Positions 8,632 through 20,638 are shown, counted from the first letter of the stretch. The stretch is 64,000 nucleotides of DNA from Taibaiella sp. (GCA_021740995.1 JAIOYR010000007.1:1-64000); one strand, 5' to 3'. Translations and numbers: made by a program. The notes: generated by a model not told the origin, from the letters alone.

Positions 8632-11600
8632 ATGAAAAATGTGCTGTTTTATTATCTGCTTCCCGTCTTTTTTTTGATAGCAGGTACGGTAAATGCAATG
8701 CCTTCGCCTCCGCCATTATCGCCCATTACAGGTACTTTCACCGTGTGTCCCGGCGATACTACAACGCTGTCAAACACTGACCCGGGTGGTGTATGGTCAA
8801 GCACTGATATGGCTGTAGCAACAATTGATCCTGCTACAGGTTTAATAACTGCCGTTGCAGCTGGCACTGCAGTCATCAGCTATACAATAGGGGCCGATTT
8901 TGCAACGGAAGTTGTTACTGTGAATCCACTGCCTGTAGTTGCAGCTATTACCGGCACTAGTCAGGTATGCGTTGGAAACACTATAACACTTGCCAACGAC
9001 ACCGCTGGCGGTGTCTGGTCGTCTTCTGATGTTGTGGTTGCAACCGTCGGAGGCACAACCGGTGTTGTATCCGGCTTATCTGCCGGCACTACCAATATTT
9101 CTTATACGGTCACCAACGGTTGTGGTAGCACCAGCGTCCAATATACTATTACTGTCAATGCCATACCGGCTGCTATTTCAGGCACTTTAGAGGTATGTGT
9201 TGGGTCTGCTACTACGCTCAGCAGTTCTTCTGCAGGGGGCACCTGGGTCACCAGCACACCGTCAGTAGCCACGATTGGTACAACGGGTATTGTTTCGGGT
9301 GTAGCTGCCGGTACTACTGATATTACTTATACCCTAAGCGGATGTATTACCACTGCAATTGTTACGGCAAGTATATTTCCCGTTGCTGGTACTATTTCCA
9401 GCGCTGCAGTAGTATGTGTGGCTGGCACTACGCCTCTTACTTTCTCCGGCACAGGCGGCTCGTGGTCTTCATCAAATACTTCTATTGTCAATGTAGGTAG
9501 TACCGGCGTATTGTCTGGTATAGCAGCAGGCACAGCCAATATTTCATACACAGTAACAAATGCCTGCGGCAGCGCACATGCTACTACAGTAGCTACGGTC
9601 GAGGTGTTTCCTACCGTAGGCATTACTTCAGGTACACCTAATGTGTGTGCAGGTAACAATGTATCACTCACAAATCCGGTAAGCGGTGGCAGCTGGTCTA
9701 CTGCCGATGTGGCTATAGCAAGTATAGGCAGCAATTCCGGTGTCGTTTCCGGTATAGGCGGTGGAACAGTGGAAGTATACTACACCAAAACAAACAGTTG
9801 TGGTAGTGCAATAGATACTATGGACTTTACAGTAAATGCACTGCCTGTGGCAATAGCTGGACCAGTAACAGTTTGCCGTACATTCAGTGTTACGCTTACC
9901 AACGATTCGGCAGGGGGTGTCTGGAGTAGCACGAGTACCCGGGTCACAGTTGGTGGCACTACCGGCGTAGTAACCGGTATAATTAATGGCACAGCTATAA
10001 TCACTTACACTTTACCTTCAGGCTGCAGCACCACTTCTGCATTTACAGTTAACGCTCAGCCGCCAAATATAGGTGGCTTCATTAGTGTGTGCAGCGGCGG
10101 TACACGGGTACTTACTAACGCTGTATCCGGTGGCACATGGAGCAGTACAAATACAGCAGTAGCTTCCTTTACTTCACCCACAGTAGGCATCATAGCTGGT
10201 TTAACTGGCGGCACCAGCCAAATAAGTTATGTCATGCCTACTGGTTGTTTCGCTACATCCGTATTTACTGTCAACATTACACCGGATGCCATTACAGGTT
10301 CTACGCCTTTGTGCGTACTCGATACCATTACACTTGCAAATACGACCCCCGGTGGGACGTGGAGCAGTCAGATACCCAGCAGAGCTTCTGTTGGCGTTAC
10401 TACCGGAATTATTGCTGGTATTGCTTCGGGTACTACTTTAATTACTTACAAAATGCCAGGAAATTGCATAGCCACTACAGTGGTTACTGTCAGCACTTCT
10501 CCTTCTCCTATTACCGGTATCACTACGGTATGTGCCGGGTCTACAACCACATTGATCAATACAGTACCACTGGGCGTATGGATCAGTGGTAATACATCAG
10601 TGGCTGTAGTAGTAACACCCACAGGGCTTGTGGGTGGTGTAGCAGCAGGTACTGCTACATTTACTTATGCGCTCAGCAATGGTTGTTTCAGAACTACTGT
10701 CCTTAATGTAAATCCGCTGCCGGAAGTAATTTCAGGTGCAGACAATGTATGTATCGGCCACACCACCACACTCGCTACTATCAGCACTGGCGGCTCGTGG
10801 AGCAGCATACACAGTACAGTAAGTGTTGGTTCTTCTTCAGGTGTTGTTACAGGTGTTTCTCATGGTACTGCGGCGGTTTCTTACACATTGCCTACAGGCT
10901 GCAGACGCACCCATGTAGTGAGTGTTAATGTTTCTCCGGCCGCAGTTACAGGTACATTGTCAGTATGTGAAGGACTAACTACTACTCTCAGCAGCACTCC
11001 CCCCATGGGGTCTTGGACAAGCAGCGACGTAAGCATAGCATCAGTAGCTACAGGTATTTCGGGCGTAGTCACAGGTGTATCAGCAGGTACTGCAATTTTG
11101 ACTTATGCTTACCCATTTACAGGATGCAACGCTACTGCTATTGTTACAGTTAATGCTTTGCCTGATGCCATTTCGGGTGCAGCTAGTGTATGTGCAGGTG
11201 CTGCTACTACGCTTGCCAGTGCTGCTGCCGGCGGGTCATGGAGCAGTGGCAGTACATCCATTGCTACAGCAGGTGCTGCTACCGGTATTGTAACCGGCGT
11301 AGCCGCAGGTTCTTCTGTAATTACATATACACTCCCCACTGGTTGTTACGATACGGCTGCTATCATTGTACATCCTTATACATTCGCAGGTACAGTGTCC
11401 GGTGCTTCTACGCTATGCGAAACCGATACTACTACATTGACGTCCAGTGTAGCAGGTGGCACCTGGAGCATGACTACAGGCATTGTGTCTGTAATAAGCG
11501 CAACCGGTGTTCTTGCCGGCATCTCGGGTGGTACAGATACTGTATTGTATAGTTTTACTGACGGTTGCGGAACAGACGTTACTAAGTTCCCCATTACTGT

Positions 11601-12345
11601 GTCTCCATTGCCCGATGCAGGTGTTATTTCCGGTAATTTTAATGTTTGCATTGGCCTTACCAGCCTGCTTTCAAACTCAGTTGCCGGAGGAACCTGGAGT
11701 AATGCCAGCACACCTGTCGCAACAGTTTCTGCTTCTGGTGTAGTATCAGGTATAGCCGCAGGTACTACAGCTATATCTTACACCACCACCAATTCTTGCG
11801 GTTCCTCTACTGCCATTACTACTGTTACAGTACATCCTCTGGTAGACCCCGGCACTATTACCGGATTGGCTACTATATGTATGGGCGACTCTTTTGTGGT
11901 TACAAACCCAATATTCGGTGGCACCTGGCGCAGCACGCAGCCGTGGATTGCAAGTGTAAATGACACAGGAAAGGTAAAGGCACTTTTTCCCGGAGTAACT
12001 ACTATTCAATACATAGTATCCAACGCCTGCAGCAGAGATACTGCTACATTTGATATTACCGTGTTGACCCCGGAAGTATGTGCAGCATCTGTAAAACAAG
12101 TGGCTACCGCAGACATAAAACTTTATCCAAACCCCACTACTGGAAACATCGTTTTTGAATCTCCGGTAGCTGGTGATGTTGTTGTTTATTCTATTGAAGG
12201 AAAGGAAGTTCAACGTTATCCGGTATCAGCAAAAACCACTTCCATCACATTGCCAATCAATCTGGCAGCGGGTGTATATATGTGCCGTTTCAGCGGCAGC
12301 GATGGCAGTACTGCTATCGTACGCCTTATATACCAACAGAATTAG
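8632..12345 (+). CDS. Giant secreted Ig-like repeat protein with T9SS sorting domain
   Basis: 1237 residues. A signal peptide (about 1-23) is followed by 15 tandem modules of about 70-80 residues, each starting with a pattern like ITGTxxVCxGxTTTL, then GGxWSS and GVVxGVxAGT, with a second cysteine before the next module. This resembles Big_2-type bacterial Ig domains, and the paired cysteines may form a disulfide in each module. The last 75 residues (LYPNPTTGN, SIEGKEV, GVYMCRF) are a type A T9SS C-terminal sorting domain. No enzymatic domain is seen, so adhesion or a surface-stalk role is inferred. It stands alone between a 225-bp leader region and a strong terminator. Confidence 0.88.
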   Translation: MKNVLFYYLLPVFFLIAGTVNAMPSPPPLSPITGTFTVCPGDTTTLSNTDPGGVWSSTDMAVATIDPATGLITAVAAGTAVISYTIGADFATEVVTVNPLPVVAAITGTSQVCVGNTITLANDTAGGVWSSSDVVVATVGGTTGVVSGLSAGTTNISYTVTNGCGSTSVQYTITVNAIPAAISGTLEVCVGSATTLSSSSAGGTWVTSTPSVATIGTTGIVSGVAAGTTDITYTLSGCITTAIVTASIFPVAGTISSAAVVCVAGTTPLTFSGTGGSWSSSNTSIVNVGSTGVLSGIAAGTANISYTVTNACGSAHATTVATVEVFPTVGITSGTPNVCAGNNVSLTNPVSGGSWSTADVAIASIGSNSGVVSGIGGGTVEVYYTKTNSCGSAIDTMDFTVNALPVAIAGPVTVCRTFSVTLTNDSAGGVWSSTSTRVTVGGTTGVVTGIINGTAIITYTLPSGCSTTSAFTVNAQPPNIGGFISVCSGGTRVLTNAVSGGTWSSTNTAVASFTSPTVGIIAGLTGGTSQISYVMPTGCFATSVFTVNITPDAITGSTPLCVLDTITLANTTPGGTWSSQIPSRASVGVTTGIIAGIASGTTLITYKMPGNCIATTVVTVSTSPSPITGITTVCAGSTTTLINTVPLGVWISGNTSVAVVVTPTGLVGGVAAGTATFTYALSNGCFRTTVLNVNPLPEVISGADNVCIGHTTTLATISTGGSWSSIHSTVSVGSSSGVVTGVSHGTAAVSYTLPTGCRRTHVVSVNVSPAAVTGTLSVCEGLTTTLSSTPPMGSWTSSDVSIASVATGISGVVTGVSAGTAILTYAYPFTGCNATAIVTVNALPDAISGAASVCAGAATTLASAAAGGSWSSGSTSIATAGAATGIVTGVAAGSSVITYTLPTGCYDTAAIIVHPYTFAGTVSGASTLCETDTTTLTSSVAGGTWSMTTGIVSVISATGVLAGISGGTDTVLYSFTDGCGTDVTKFPITVSPLPDAGVISGNFNVCIGLTSLLSNSVAGGTWSNASTPVATVSASGVVSGIAAGTTAISYTTTNSCGSSTAITTVTVHPLVDPGTITGLATICMGDSFVVTNPIFGGTWRSTQPWIASVNDTGKVKALFPGVTTIQYIVSNACSRDTATFDITVLTPEVCAASVKQVATADIKLYPNPTTGNIVFESPVAGDVVVYSIEGKEVQRYPVSAKTTSITLPINLAAGVYMCRFSGSDGSTAIVRLIYQQN

Positions 12346-12367
12346 TAATAAAGAACATCAGATATTT

Positions 12368-12397
12368 AGCCCCGGGATGTTTTCCGGGGCTTTTTTT
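12368..12397 (+). terminator. Intrinsic terminator of the Ig-repeat gene
   Basis: AGCCCCGG-GATGTTTT-CCGGGGCT gives a perfect 8-bp GC-rich stem followed by a run of Ts, 22 bp after the stop codon. Confidence 0.9.
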
Positions 12398-12419
12398 ACC
12401 GATATTTTAGGAATAAGAT

Positions 12420-12427
12420 TATTTTTG
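12420..12427 (+). promoter_or_regulatory. -7 box (TATTTTTG) directly before the GH3 fusion gene; leaderless start
   Basis: A perfect TAnnTTTG ends 4 nt before the ATG at 12432, the same spacing as at era. No ribosome-binding site can fit in a transcript starting here. Confidence 0.6.
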
Positions 12428-12431
12428 TTTA

Positions 12432-15400
12432 ATGAGTGTATTCCTCCGGGCGACTTTAAGGTTTCAGCTTGTTTTTTTATTCCTATTTACCTTTGCCAGT
12501 GCGCAATCCCAATATAGGGCCAAGCCTCAGCGTACCGATAATCAGAACAGGACATACTGGGTAGATAGTGTTTATGATGCGCTGAGCAGAGAAGAGCGCA
12601 TAGGTCAGCTGTTTATGGTGCAGGTTTTCTCAGGCGGTAAAACTGCGGTTACCACTGACGAGAAGATTATTGAACTCATTAATAAACATCAGGTAGGTGG
12701 TGTTATTTTCTCTCAGGGTGGCCCTGCCAGGCAGGCCCTGCTTACCAATAAGTATCAGCGCATGGCCCAAACACCGCTGCTGATAGGAATGGATGCAGAG
12801 TGGGGGCTGGGCATGAGGCTGGACAGCGTGAAGGCTTTTCCGCGACAGATGATGCTGGGTGCAACCAGAGATACGGGTTTGGTATTCAGGGTGGCGTCAG
12901 CTATTGCAGCTCAGTGCAATCGTATTGGCGTCCATATCAACTTTGCACCGGATGTAGATGTAAATAATAACCCTTCAAATCCGGTTATCAATTCCCGTTC
13001 ATTTGGCGAAGAGAAAGTATGGGTAGCCCGACTTGGGAGAGCCTATGTACGTGGCCTCCAGAAAAACGGTGTAATGGCCTGTGCAAAGCACTTTCCGGGA
13101 CATGGCAATACAGATGTAGACTCACACTCAGACTTGCCGCTCATTGCCCGTTCTCTGCAGCAGCTAGATTCTGTGGAATTGTATCCTTTCCGGCAAATGA
13201 TAGCCGAAAAAGTGAAAGCAGTAATGGTAGCTCATCTGGAGGTGCCGGCAATAGATAGTACCCCACATGTGCCTACCACACTATCTCCCGATGCCATAAC
13301 CGGACTGCTCAAAAACAAGCTGAATTATAAAGGTTTGGTAATAACCGATGCTATGAATATGCAGGGGCTTACCAAATACTTTGAGCCGGGTGAAGCAGAC
13401 TTAAGAGCATTTGCAGCCGGCAATGATATATTACTGATGCCACAGAATATACCTGCAGCAATTGACAAAATCAGTGCTGCCATAGATAGTAATATACTGA
13501 CTGAAACTCGACTCGAAGCAAGCGTAAAAAAGATACTTGCAGCCAAGTATGATGCAGGCCTTGCCTCATGGAAAGATATAGAAACCTATGGCATTGCTAC
13601 TGATCTTAACCGCGAGGTAGACAGTTTTCGAAGCAGGGTTGCGAGGGCTGCCATCTCACTGGTGAGAGATGATAATCAGATACTGAAGAAGTTGAATGAA
13701 ACAATGCGCATTGGTTATATAGGCATCAATGCTACTGAGTCTACACCGCTCTATGCCGCACTGGAAGACAGGTTTGACAATGTAACAGCCGCGTGGATGC
13801 CCAAGGGTACTAAAGCAGATAGCGCACAGAAATTACTCGAAAGCCTTTCCCGCTATAGTTCCGTTATCATCGGTATCCACAACCTTAGCTTCACCCCGGG
13901 GAGCAACTATGGGCTAAACGATGAGGCCATAGCATTTTTGCAACAAGCCGGCTTTATGCGCAATGTAATGATAGTACTGATGGGCAATGCCTATGCCATG
14001 CAGTATTTTTGCGGCAGTGGGTCGCTGATGGTGTCTTACGAAGACGATACGCTTACAGAGCTTGCTATAGCCAACATACTGCTTAAAAAGGCTAAAGCAA
14101 AGGGTAAGTTGCCGGTAACAGCCTGTGTAGAAGGACAAAGTATTTGCCCGTCGCCGTTCAAGTTGCGTACTGTATTGAAAGAACCTTCAGCAACACTGAA
14201 AAATGTATTCCCTGCAGATGCGGGTGTTGTAGAGCCGGCTGCACTCAACCGGCTCGATATGTTTATGGCGCGCTGTCTTGCGGAGGGTGTGTTTCCCGGT
14301 GCGCGTGTTTTGGCTGCCAGAAATGGAAATGTATTTTATGACAAGTCATTTGGCTACCTCGACTATAAAAAGCAAAAGGAGGTAGACACAAATACTATTT
14401 ACGATGTCGCATCGTGTACCAAGGTGCTTGCTACTACCATCTCCGTGATGCGCCTCTACGAACAGGGAAAACTGGACCTGGAAAAAACAATTGCCGACTA
14501 TCTGCCCGAAGCAAGACGTACCAACAAGGCGAACATAAAAATTAAAGACCTGATGCTGCACCAGGCGGGGCTAAAGGGATGGATACCTTTTTACAAAGAG
14601 ATTCTGGAAAAAGACGGCAAGGTAAAGGAAGAGCTGTGCCGCAGCAGGCCCGACCAGGTTTTTGCTACGCAGGTGGCTCGCAATGTGTACCTGCGTAGCG
14701 ACTATACCGATACCATGTGGAGCCGAATTTATGCCAGTAAGCTGGATAATGTAGGTAAGATGCTATATAGCGATCTGGACTTTTACTTTATGGCCGCTAT
14801 AGTAAAGGCTATTACGGGTAAGACCATAGACAGGTATGCAGAAGACGAGTTTTACAAGCCCCTGGGGCTGAAACGTACTTTGTATAATCCCCTGCGCCGG
14901 TTCGACTCTACAGAGATAGCGCCTACCGAAATAGAAACTTCTTTCAGGCCGGGTACTATTTGTGGTTATGTGCACGACCCCGGAGCGGCCATGCTGGGCG
15001 GTGTGGGCGGCCATGCAGGTCTGTTTGCAACTGCCAGAGATGTAGCTATAATATTTCAGATGCTCATAAGCAAGGGAACCTATGGGGGCAAGCGGTATTT
15101 CAAGCCTGAAACTGTAGATAAGTTTACCGCATATGGTAGCAAAATCAGTCATCGTGGGTTGGGGTTTGATAAGGCTTTACCCAAGGAAGATAATGGCGGT
15201 GGTGCCGGCGACAGGTGGAGTGCGCTCACCTTTGGGCATCAGGGGTTCACCGGTACCTGTGTATGGGCAGATCCTGCCAGTGGCGTGGTATTTGTATTCC
15301 TGTCAAACAGGGTATATCCATCCGGCTCTAACACCAAGATAAATAAGCTGAGTGTGCGTACCACAGCACAGGATTACATCTATGAGGCGCTGGGCATACC

Positions 15401-15452
15401 CATCAATACACAGCGCGAAGAAGTTTATAAGATTCAGGTAGGCGGGCTTTGA
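12432..15452 (+). CDS. GH3 beta-N-acetylglucosaminidase fused to a beta-lactamase-family serine hydrolase
   Basis: 1006 residues with a signal peptide (cleavage near TFASAQS). Residues about 40-390 are a GH3 domain of NagZ type: KHFPGHGNTDVDSHSDLP holds the His/Asp acid-base pair and ITDAMNM the aspartate nucleophile. A GH3 C-terminal region follows (about 400-590). From about 600 to 1000 there is a serine beta-lactamase/PBP4-like domain with SCTK as SxxK, YSDLDFY as the tyrosine motif and GHQGFTGT as the final triad. Together they probably trim cell-wall muropeptides in the periplasm. This fusion is common in Bacteroidota. The start is supported by the -7 box 4 nt upstream. Confidence 0.92.
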   Translation: MSVFLRATLRFQLVFLFLFTFASAQSQYRAKPQRTDNQNRTYWVDSVYDALSREERIGQLFMVQVFSGGKTAVTTDEKIIELINKHQVGGVIFSQGGPARQALLTNKYQRMAQTPLLIGMDAEWGLGMRLDSVKAFPRQMMLGATRDTGLVFRVASAIAAQCNRIGVHINFAPDVDVNNNPSNPVINSRSFGEEKVWVARLGRAYVRGLQKNGVMACAKHFPGHGNTDVDSHSDLPLIARSLQQLDSVELYPFRQMIAEKVKAVMVAHLEVPAIDSTPHVPTTLSPDAITGLLKNKLNYKGLVITDAMNMQGLTKYFEPGEADLRAFAAGNDILLMPQNIPAAIDKISAAIDSNILTETRLEASVKKILAAKYDAGLASWKDIETYGIATDLNREVDSFRSRVARAAISLVRDDNQILKKLNETMRIGYIGINATESTPLYAALEDRFDNVTAAWMPKGTKADSAQKLLESLSRYSSVIIGIHNLSFTPGSNYGLNDEAIAFLQQAGFMRNVMIVLMGNAYAMQYFCGSGSLMVSYEDDTLTELAIANILLKKAKAKGKLPVTACVEGQSICPSPFKLRTVLKEPSATLKNVFPADAGVVEPAALNRLDMFMARCLAEGVFPGARVLAARNGNVFYDKSFGYLDYKKQKEVDTNTIYDVASCTKVLATTISVMRLYEQGKLDLEKTIADYLPEARRTNKANIKIKDLMLHQAGLKGWIPFYKEILEKDGKVKEELCRSRPDQVFATQVARNVYLRSDYTDTMWSRIYASKLDNVGKMLYSDLDFYFMAAIVKAITGKTIDRYAEDEFYKPLGLKRTLYNPLRRFDSTEIAPTEIETSFRPGTICGYVHDPGAAMLGGVGGHAGLFATARDVAIIFQMLISKGTYGGKRYFKPETVDKFTAYGSKISHRGLGFDKALPKEDNGGGAGDRWSALTFGHQGFTGTCVWADPASGVVFVFLSNRVYPSGSNTKINKLSVRTTAQDYIYEALGIPINTQREEVYKIQVGGL

Positions 15453-15657
15453 TAGCAACAAGTCAGTCGTTGTCATCTATTATTGCGGTGTTTGTTCGCT
15501 GTTACATAGGCTTATTTTAATAGAGGTATTTTTGTTCCTGAGTAATATATTCTGTTGTTCTTTTGCTGTTTATATACGCAAAAAATAGAAAATATGTCGG
15601 TTTCCCTTTCGCCTGAAAACATGACTTCTTTTATCCACACTTTGTTATATCTTTTAG

Positions 15658-15688
15658 TTGTTTAATCCCTAATTTCAGAGTATCTTTG
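15658..15688 (+). promoter_or_regulatory. Promoter for gyrB (TTG-N20-TATCTTTG)
   Basis: TTG at 15658-15660 and TATCTTTG at 15681-15688 are separated by 20 nt, the best -33/-7 pair in the window. It would give a leader of about 145 nt. A second box, TATTTTTG, lies at 15527-15534. Apart from these I see nothing in the 384-bp gap between the GH3 fusion and gyrB. Confidence 0.65.
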
Positions 15689-15821
15689 TAACGTTAGATT
15701 TCAATAAATTCACATATTTTATTTGGCTCAAAATACGCAGCTTTCAGCCGGCAAAATGGACTCATTGATTTGGTAGATTTTGGTTCATTTTATTGCTGGA
15801 ATTACGAGGCTGTTTTTATAA

Positions 15822-17813
<1,992 letters not shown>

Positions 17814-17838
17814 GATGTTGAACGAATTTATCTTTATA

Positions 17839-17869
17839 AAGCGGCTGGCATTTGTCAGCCGCTTTTTTA
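17839..17869 (+). terminator. Intrinsic terminator of gyrB
   Basis: AAGCGGCTG and CAGCCGCTT form a 9-bp stem around an 8-nt loop, followed by a T run, 25 bp after the stop. Confidence 0.9.
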
Positions 17870-18005
17870 TTTTTTTTTTTGCTAAAATCTATTTTTACAA
17901 TTGCCCTGGCGTGAGAAAAGTAAAAATCGTAAACTAGCTCCTTTCTCATTCGATACAAGGTTGAAAAGATAGTCTTTCCTTTACAGTTGCATATCTTTAC
18001 TACTT

Positions 18006-18929
18006 ATGACACACAACATATCCATTGCTATTCACGGTGGCGCAGGCACCATACTCCGCAGTACCATGACACCGGCGCTGCAACTACAATACGAAAACGG
18101 ATTGCAGGATGCACTGCATGCAGGGTACAGCATACTGGCAGCAGGTGGCAGCAGCCTCGATGCGGTAGCGGCAGCGGTTGCATCATTGGAAGATTTCGCT
18201 TTATTCAACGCGGGTAAGGGGGCTGTGTTCAACAGTGCCGGAAAGCATGAGATGGATGCTGCTATTATGAACGGTAAAACCCTGGAAGCGGGAGGTGTAT
18301 GTGGTGTAAATGGTATAAAAAACCCTGTGCGTCTGGCAAGGGCGGTAATGGAGCACAGCGGCCATGTGCTGCTGGCAGGTATGGGGGCTGAGGATTTCGC
18401 AAGATTGCAGGGCTTTGAGTTTGAACCCGACTCCTACTTCTATACCGAACAACGATACAAACAATGGCAGGAAGCATTGCTCGAAGGCAAAGTACAACTC
18501 GACCATTCAGATAAAAAATTCGGGACAGTAGGAGCTGCTGCACTAGACAAAGATGGCAACCTGGCTGCGGCTACCAGCACGGGCGGCATGACCAACAAGA
18601 AGTATGGACGAATTGGCGACAGCCCCATTCCCGGCGCAGGCACCTATGCCAACAACAAAACCTGTGCCATTTCCTGCACAGGCCATGGCGAGTTGTTTAT
18701 TCGCTCAGTAGTGGCTTATGACATTTCTTGCCTCATCGAATACAAAGGTCTTTCGCTACACGACGCATGTAAACTGGTAGTGTATGACAAGCTGGTGAAG
18801 ATAGGTGGCGAGGGCGGACTGGTAGCAGTAGACAACCAGGGCAATGTATCAATGCCATTCAACAGCGAGGGAATGTACCGCGCCTGTCGTACTAAAGATA
18901 GAAATGAAGTAAAGATATACAAGGATTGA
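18006..18929 (+). CDS. iaaA: Isoaspartyl peptidase / plant-type L-asparaginase
   Basis: 307 residues of the Ntn-hydrolase family. The conserved N-terminus HGGAGT (10-15) and the autocleavage site KFG|TVGAAALD are present; Thr174 should become the N-terminal nucleophile after self-cleavage into alpha and beta subunits. STGGMTNK, GDSPIPGAG and TGHGE are substrate-pocket motifs. It hydrolyses isoaspartyl peptides and asparagine. Next door, convergent, is cyanophycinase, whose product beta-Asp-Arg is a known kind of substrate for this family, so it probably completes cyanophycin breakdown. A weak box, TATCTTTA (17992-17999), lies 6 nt before the ATG. Confidence 0.93.
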   Translation: MTHNISIAIHGGAGTILRSTMTPALQLQYENGLQDALHAGYSILAAGGSSLDAVAAAVASLEDFALFNAGKGAVFNSAGKHEMDAAIMNGKTLEAGGVCGVNGIKNPVRLARAVMEHSGHVLLAGMGAEDFARLQGFEFEPDSYFYTEQRYKQWQEALLEGKVQLDHSDKKFGTVGAAALDKDGNLAAATSTGGMTNKKYGRIGDSPIPGAGTYANNKTCAISCTGHGELFIRSVVAYDISCLIEYKGLSLHDACKLVVYDKLVKIGGEGGLVAVDNQGNVSMPFNSEGMYRACRTKDRNEVKIYKD

Positions 18930-18947
18930 TTGCTTTAAATCAATCCT
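18922..18947. terminator. Shared hairpin between convergent iaaA and cphB
   Basis: AGGATTGATT and AATCAATCCT form a perfect 10-bp stem around a 6-nt loop, overlapping the iaaA stop and the 3' end of cphB. There is no T tract, so termination is a guess from position. Confidence 0.4.
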
Positions 18948-19812
18948 CATCATTGATGATTATCTCACTACCTTCAAATTTCCTCGTATGTACATTGTAT
19001 ACATCGCCTTTTGACATTATGTGCACCGTAATGTTCTCTACTGAAATGGGTTTGCCAAAACCGATATCGGCAATGTTGTTGTAGTCTATGTTCTTGCCAT
19101 CTATAATTACCACGCTGCCTGAGCCTATCGCCTTGAGCTCATGTCCTGCCGACACGATGATACCTGTATCCTCGCCCAGCCCTATACCTATGGCACCTGG
19201 CTGTGCTGCTACGGCTTGTGCCAGTCTGTTGAACCGGCCCCGTTTATCAAAATGTGTATCAATAATTACATTATGCATCAGGCCAAGACCGGTAGTTATT
19301 TTCACTTCTCCTTTCAGGTTGGCAAGGGCTGCATTACCCTCATATATCATGGTATTGCTCATAGCCATGGCACCTGCACTGGTGCCGGCTATTACAAAGT
19401 CTTCTTCCTGATATCGATGCTTCAGAATATCCAGAAATTCTGTGCCGCCAAAAATGGATGATAGGCGCAACTGGTTGCCGCCGGAAAACATAATGCAATT
19501 GCACGCTTTCAGCCGCTCCATATATTCTGGTATGGTTGCATCTTCCCTGTTGCGGATACGCATATGACCTACATTATCACATCCTAGTTTCTGAAAACCG
19601 GATACATAATTCTCCGCTACCTCATCTGGGATAGAAGATGCAGTGGTGATAACCTCTACTCTGGGCTCACCCTGAATAATGCTGATAATGTTTTTGAGAA
19701 TGCCTAACTCAAAAAAATTGAGGCGATTTCTCTGCACAATTCCTTTCTCAAGGTCCGTTCCTTTATCTTCTGCGCCTCCTACTGCTACTAAATGTCCTTG
19801 GGGATTTACCAC
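18940..19812 (-). CDS. cphB: Cyanophycinase
   Basis: 290 residues, a peptidase family S51 member. GTSAGAMA has the nucleophile Ser145 in the expected GxSxG-like elbow, preceded by IMFSGGNQLRLSS and followed by GLGLMHNVIIDTHFDKRGRFNRL, all typical of CphB. It cleaves cyanophycin, a poly-Asp backbone with arginine side chains, to beta-Asp-Arg dipeptides. The start is GTG at 19812; no ATG is available upstream in frame. A TAAATTTG box lies about 35 nt upstream on this strand. Cyanophycin synthetase lies 4.3 kb away on the same strand. Confidence 0.93.
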   Translation of the reverse strand: MVNPQGHLVAVGGAEDKGTDLEKGIVQRNRLNFFELGILKNIISIIQGEPRVEVITTASSIPDEVAENYVSGFQKLGCDNVGHMRIRNREDATIPEYMERLKACNCIMFSGGNQLRLSSIFGGTEFLDILKHRYQEEDFVIAGTSAGAMAMSNTMIYEGNAALANLKGEVKITTGLGLMHNVIIDTHFDKRGRFNRLAQAVAAQPGAIGIGLGEDTGIIVSAGHELKAIGSGSVVIIDGKNIDYNNIADIGFGKPISVENITVHIMSKGDVYNVHTRKFEGSEIIINDED

Positions 19813-19846
19813 TTCCTGTCGATAATTTAATAAAAATATAAAGATG

Positions 19847-19854
19847 CAAATTTA
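19847..19854 (-). promoter_or_regulatory. -7 box (TAAATTTG) for cphB
   Basis: Read on the minus strand the sequence is TAAATTTG, a perfect match to TAnnTTTG. It predicts a leader of about 30 nt for cphB. Confidence 0.5.
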
Positions 19855-19940
19855 GGCTATTTTTTCGCAAAGGCAGTGCTTGTATACGTACTTAATCCTA
19901 TTTATTGTGTTTTCAGGTTTCTTTCTCCACATAAAATGCA

Positions 19941-19948
19941 GATATTTG
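19941..19948 (+). promoter_or_regulatory. Near-consensus -7 box (GATATTTG) before the 19955 gene
   Basis: It matches TAnnTTTG at all fixed positions but the first and ends 6 nt before the preferred ATG. It helps choose 19955 over the track start at 19880. Confidence 0.4.
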
Positions 19949-19954
19949 CAACAG

Positions 19955-20638
19955 ATGAAACATCTGCTGCTAGTATTAATGATTGTTGGGGCTGCCAATA
20001 GCTATGGTCAACTGACTGTAGATACTACACGTGCCACAGTAACAGTAAAGGAAAAAAATGCAGGTGGTGTGAAAACACTCACCATATACAGATCTTTTGT
20101 ACAGGGCATAGGCAACCGCAATCAGGCTATATATCAGCCGGGTGCCGATGAATTGGGCGATGAGCCTGAAACACTGCAGCTTACATTTGCAGAAGAAGCT
20201 ACCCAAATAAAAAAGATGCTTGATGCCGCAACAGCAAAAAAGCAAATCAACCTCTCCAGTTTCTCCATCAATATGCTGCCCTACAAAGACCTGACACGCA
20301 AACTAACAGAAATTTATACCAGCTCTACAGACTGGGCAGACTATCTGAAAAAAAATGCCGACAACCTGAAAAAAACTACCGAGTTGTTTGACGGCTCAGA
20401 ATACACCGAAGTACACTTTTATACCAAAATGGCGAAGTATGTGCTCGATAAAAGCGACTTCTATACGCAGCTTAATGAGCTGTTTAAGCCTTATGGCTAC
20501 ATCGTATCGTCTATCAACTTCCCCGAAGAACACCAGCAGATACTCAGCTCAGACAGGTTGATGCTGCTGGGCAAAAACGGCAATCTGTTTATACCCGTCC
20601 CCGATTATTCACTTACCCTTACCAAACTAAAAAAATAA
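19955..20638 (+). CDS. Secreted protein of unknown function
   Basis: 227 residues from the preferred start. The N-terminus MKHLLLVLMIVGAANSYGQ is a clear signal peptide; the track ORF adds 25 residues that do not fit one and lie upstream of a -7 box. The mature part is mixed alpha/beta without a recognised domain; DGSEYTEVHFYTKM and INFPEEHQQILSSDRLMLLGK are the most distinctive stretches. Its stop overlaps the next ATG by one base (TAATG), so it is co-translated with the DciA-like gene. Confidence 0.75.
   Translation: MKHLLLVLMIVGAANSYGQLTVDTTRATVTVKEKNAGGVKTLTIYRSFVQGIGNRNQAIYQPGADELGDEPETLQLTFAEEATQIKKMLDAATAKKQINLSSFSINMLPYKDLTRKLTEIYTSSTDWADYLKKNADNLKKTTELFDGSEYTEVHFYTKMAKYVLDKSDFYTQLNELFKPYGYIVSSINFPEEHQQILSSDRLMLLGKNGNLFIPVPDYSLTLTKLKK

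Noticed and set aside
10137-10592. 151-codon ORF in another frame of the Ig-repeat gene
   Set aside because: Its repeated Tyr/Cys/His-rich sequence is a frame-shifted reading of the Ig modules.
8725-12075. Regular repeats in the Ig-like gene as a possible CRISPR array
   Set aside because: The repeats are diverged at the DNA level, in frame, and about 210-230 bp long; they are protein modules. The VNTRs at 46.7-47.1 kb likewise lack spacers.
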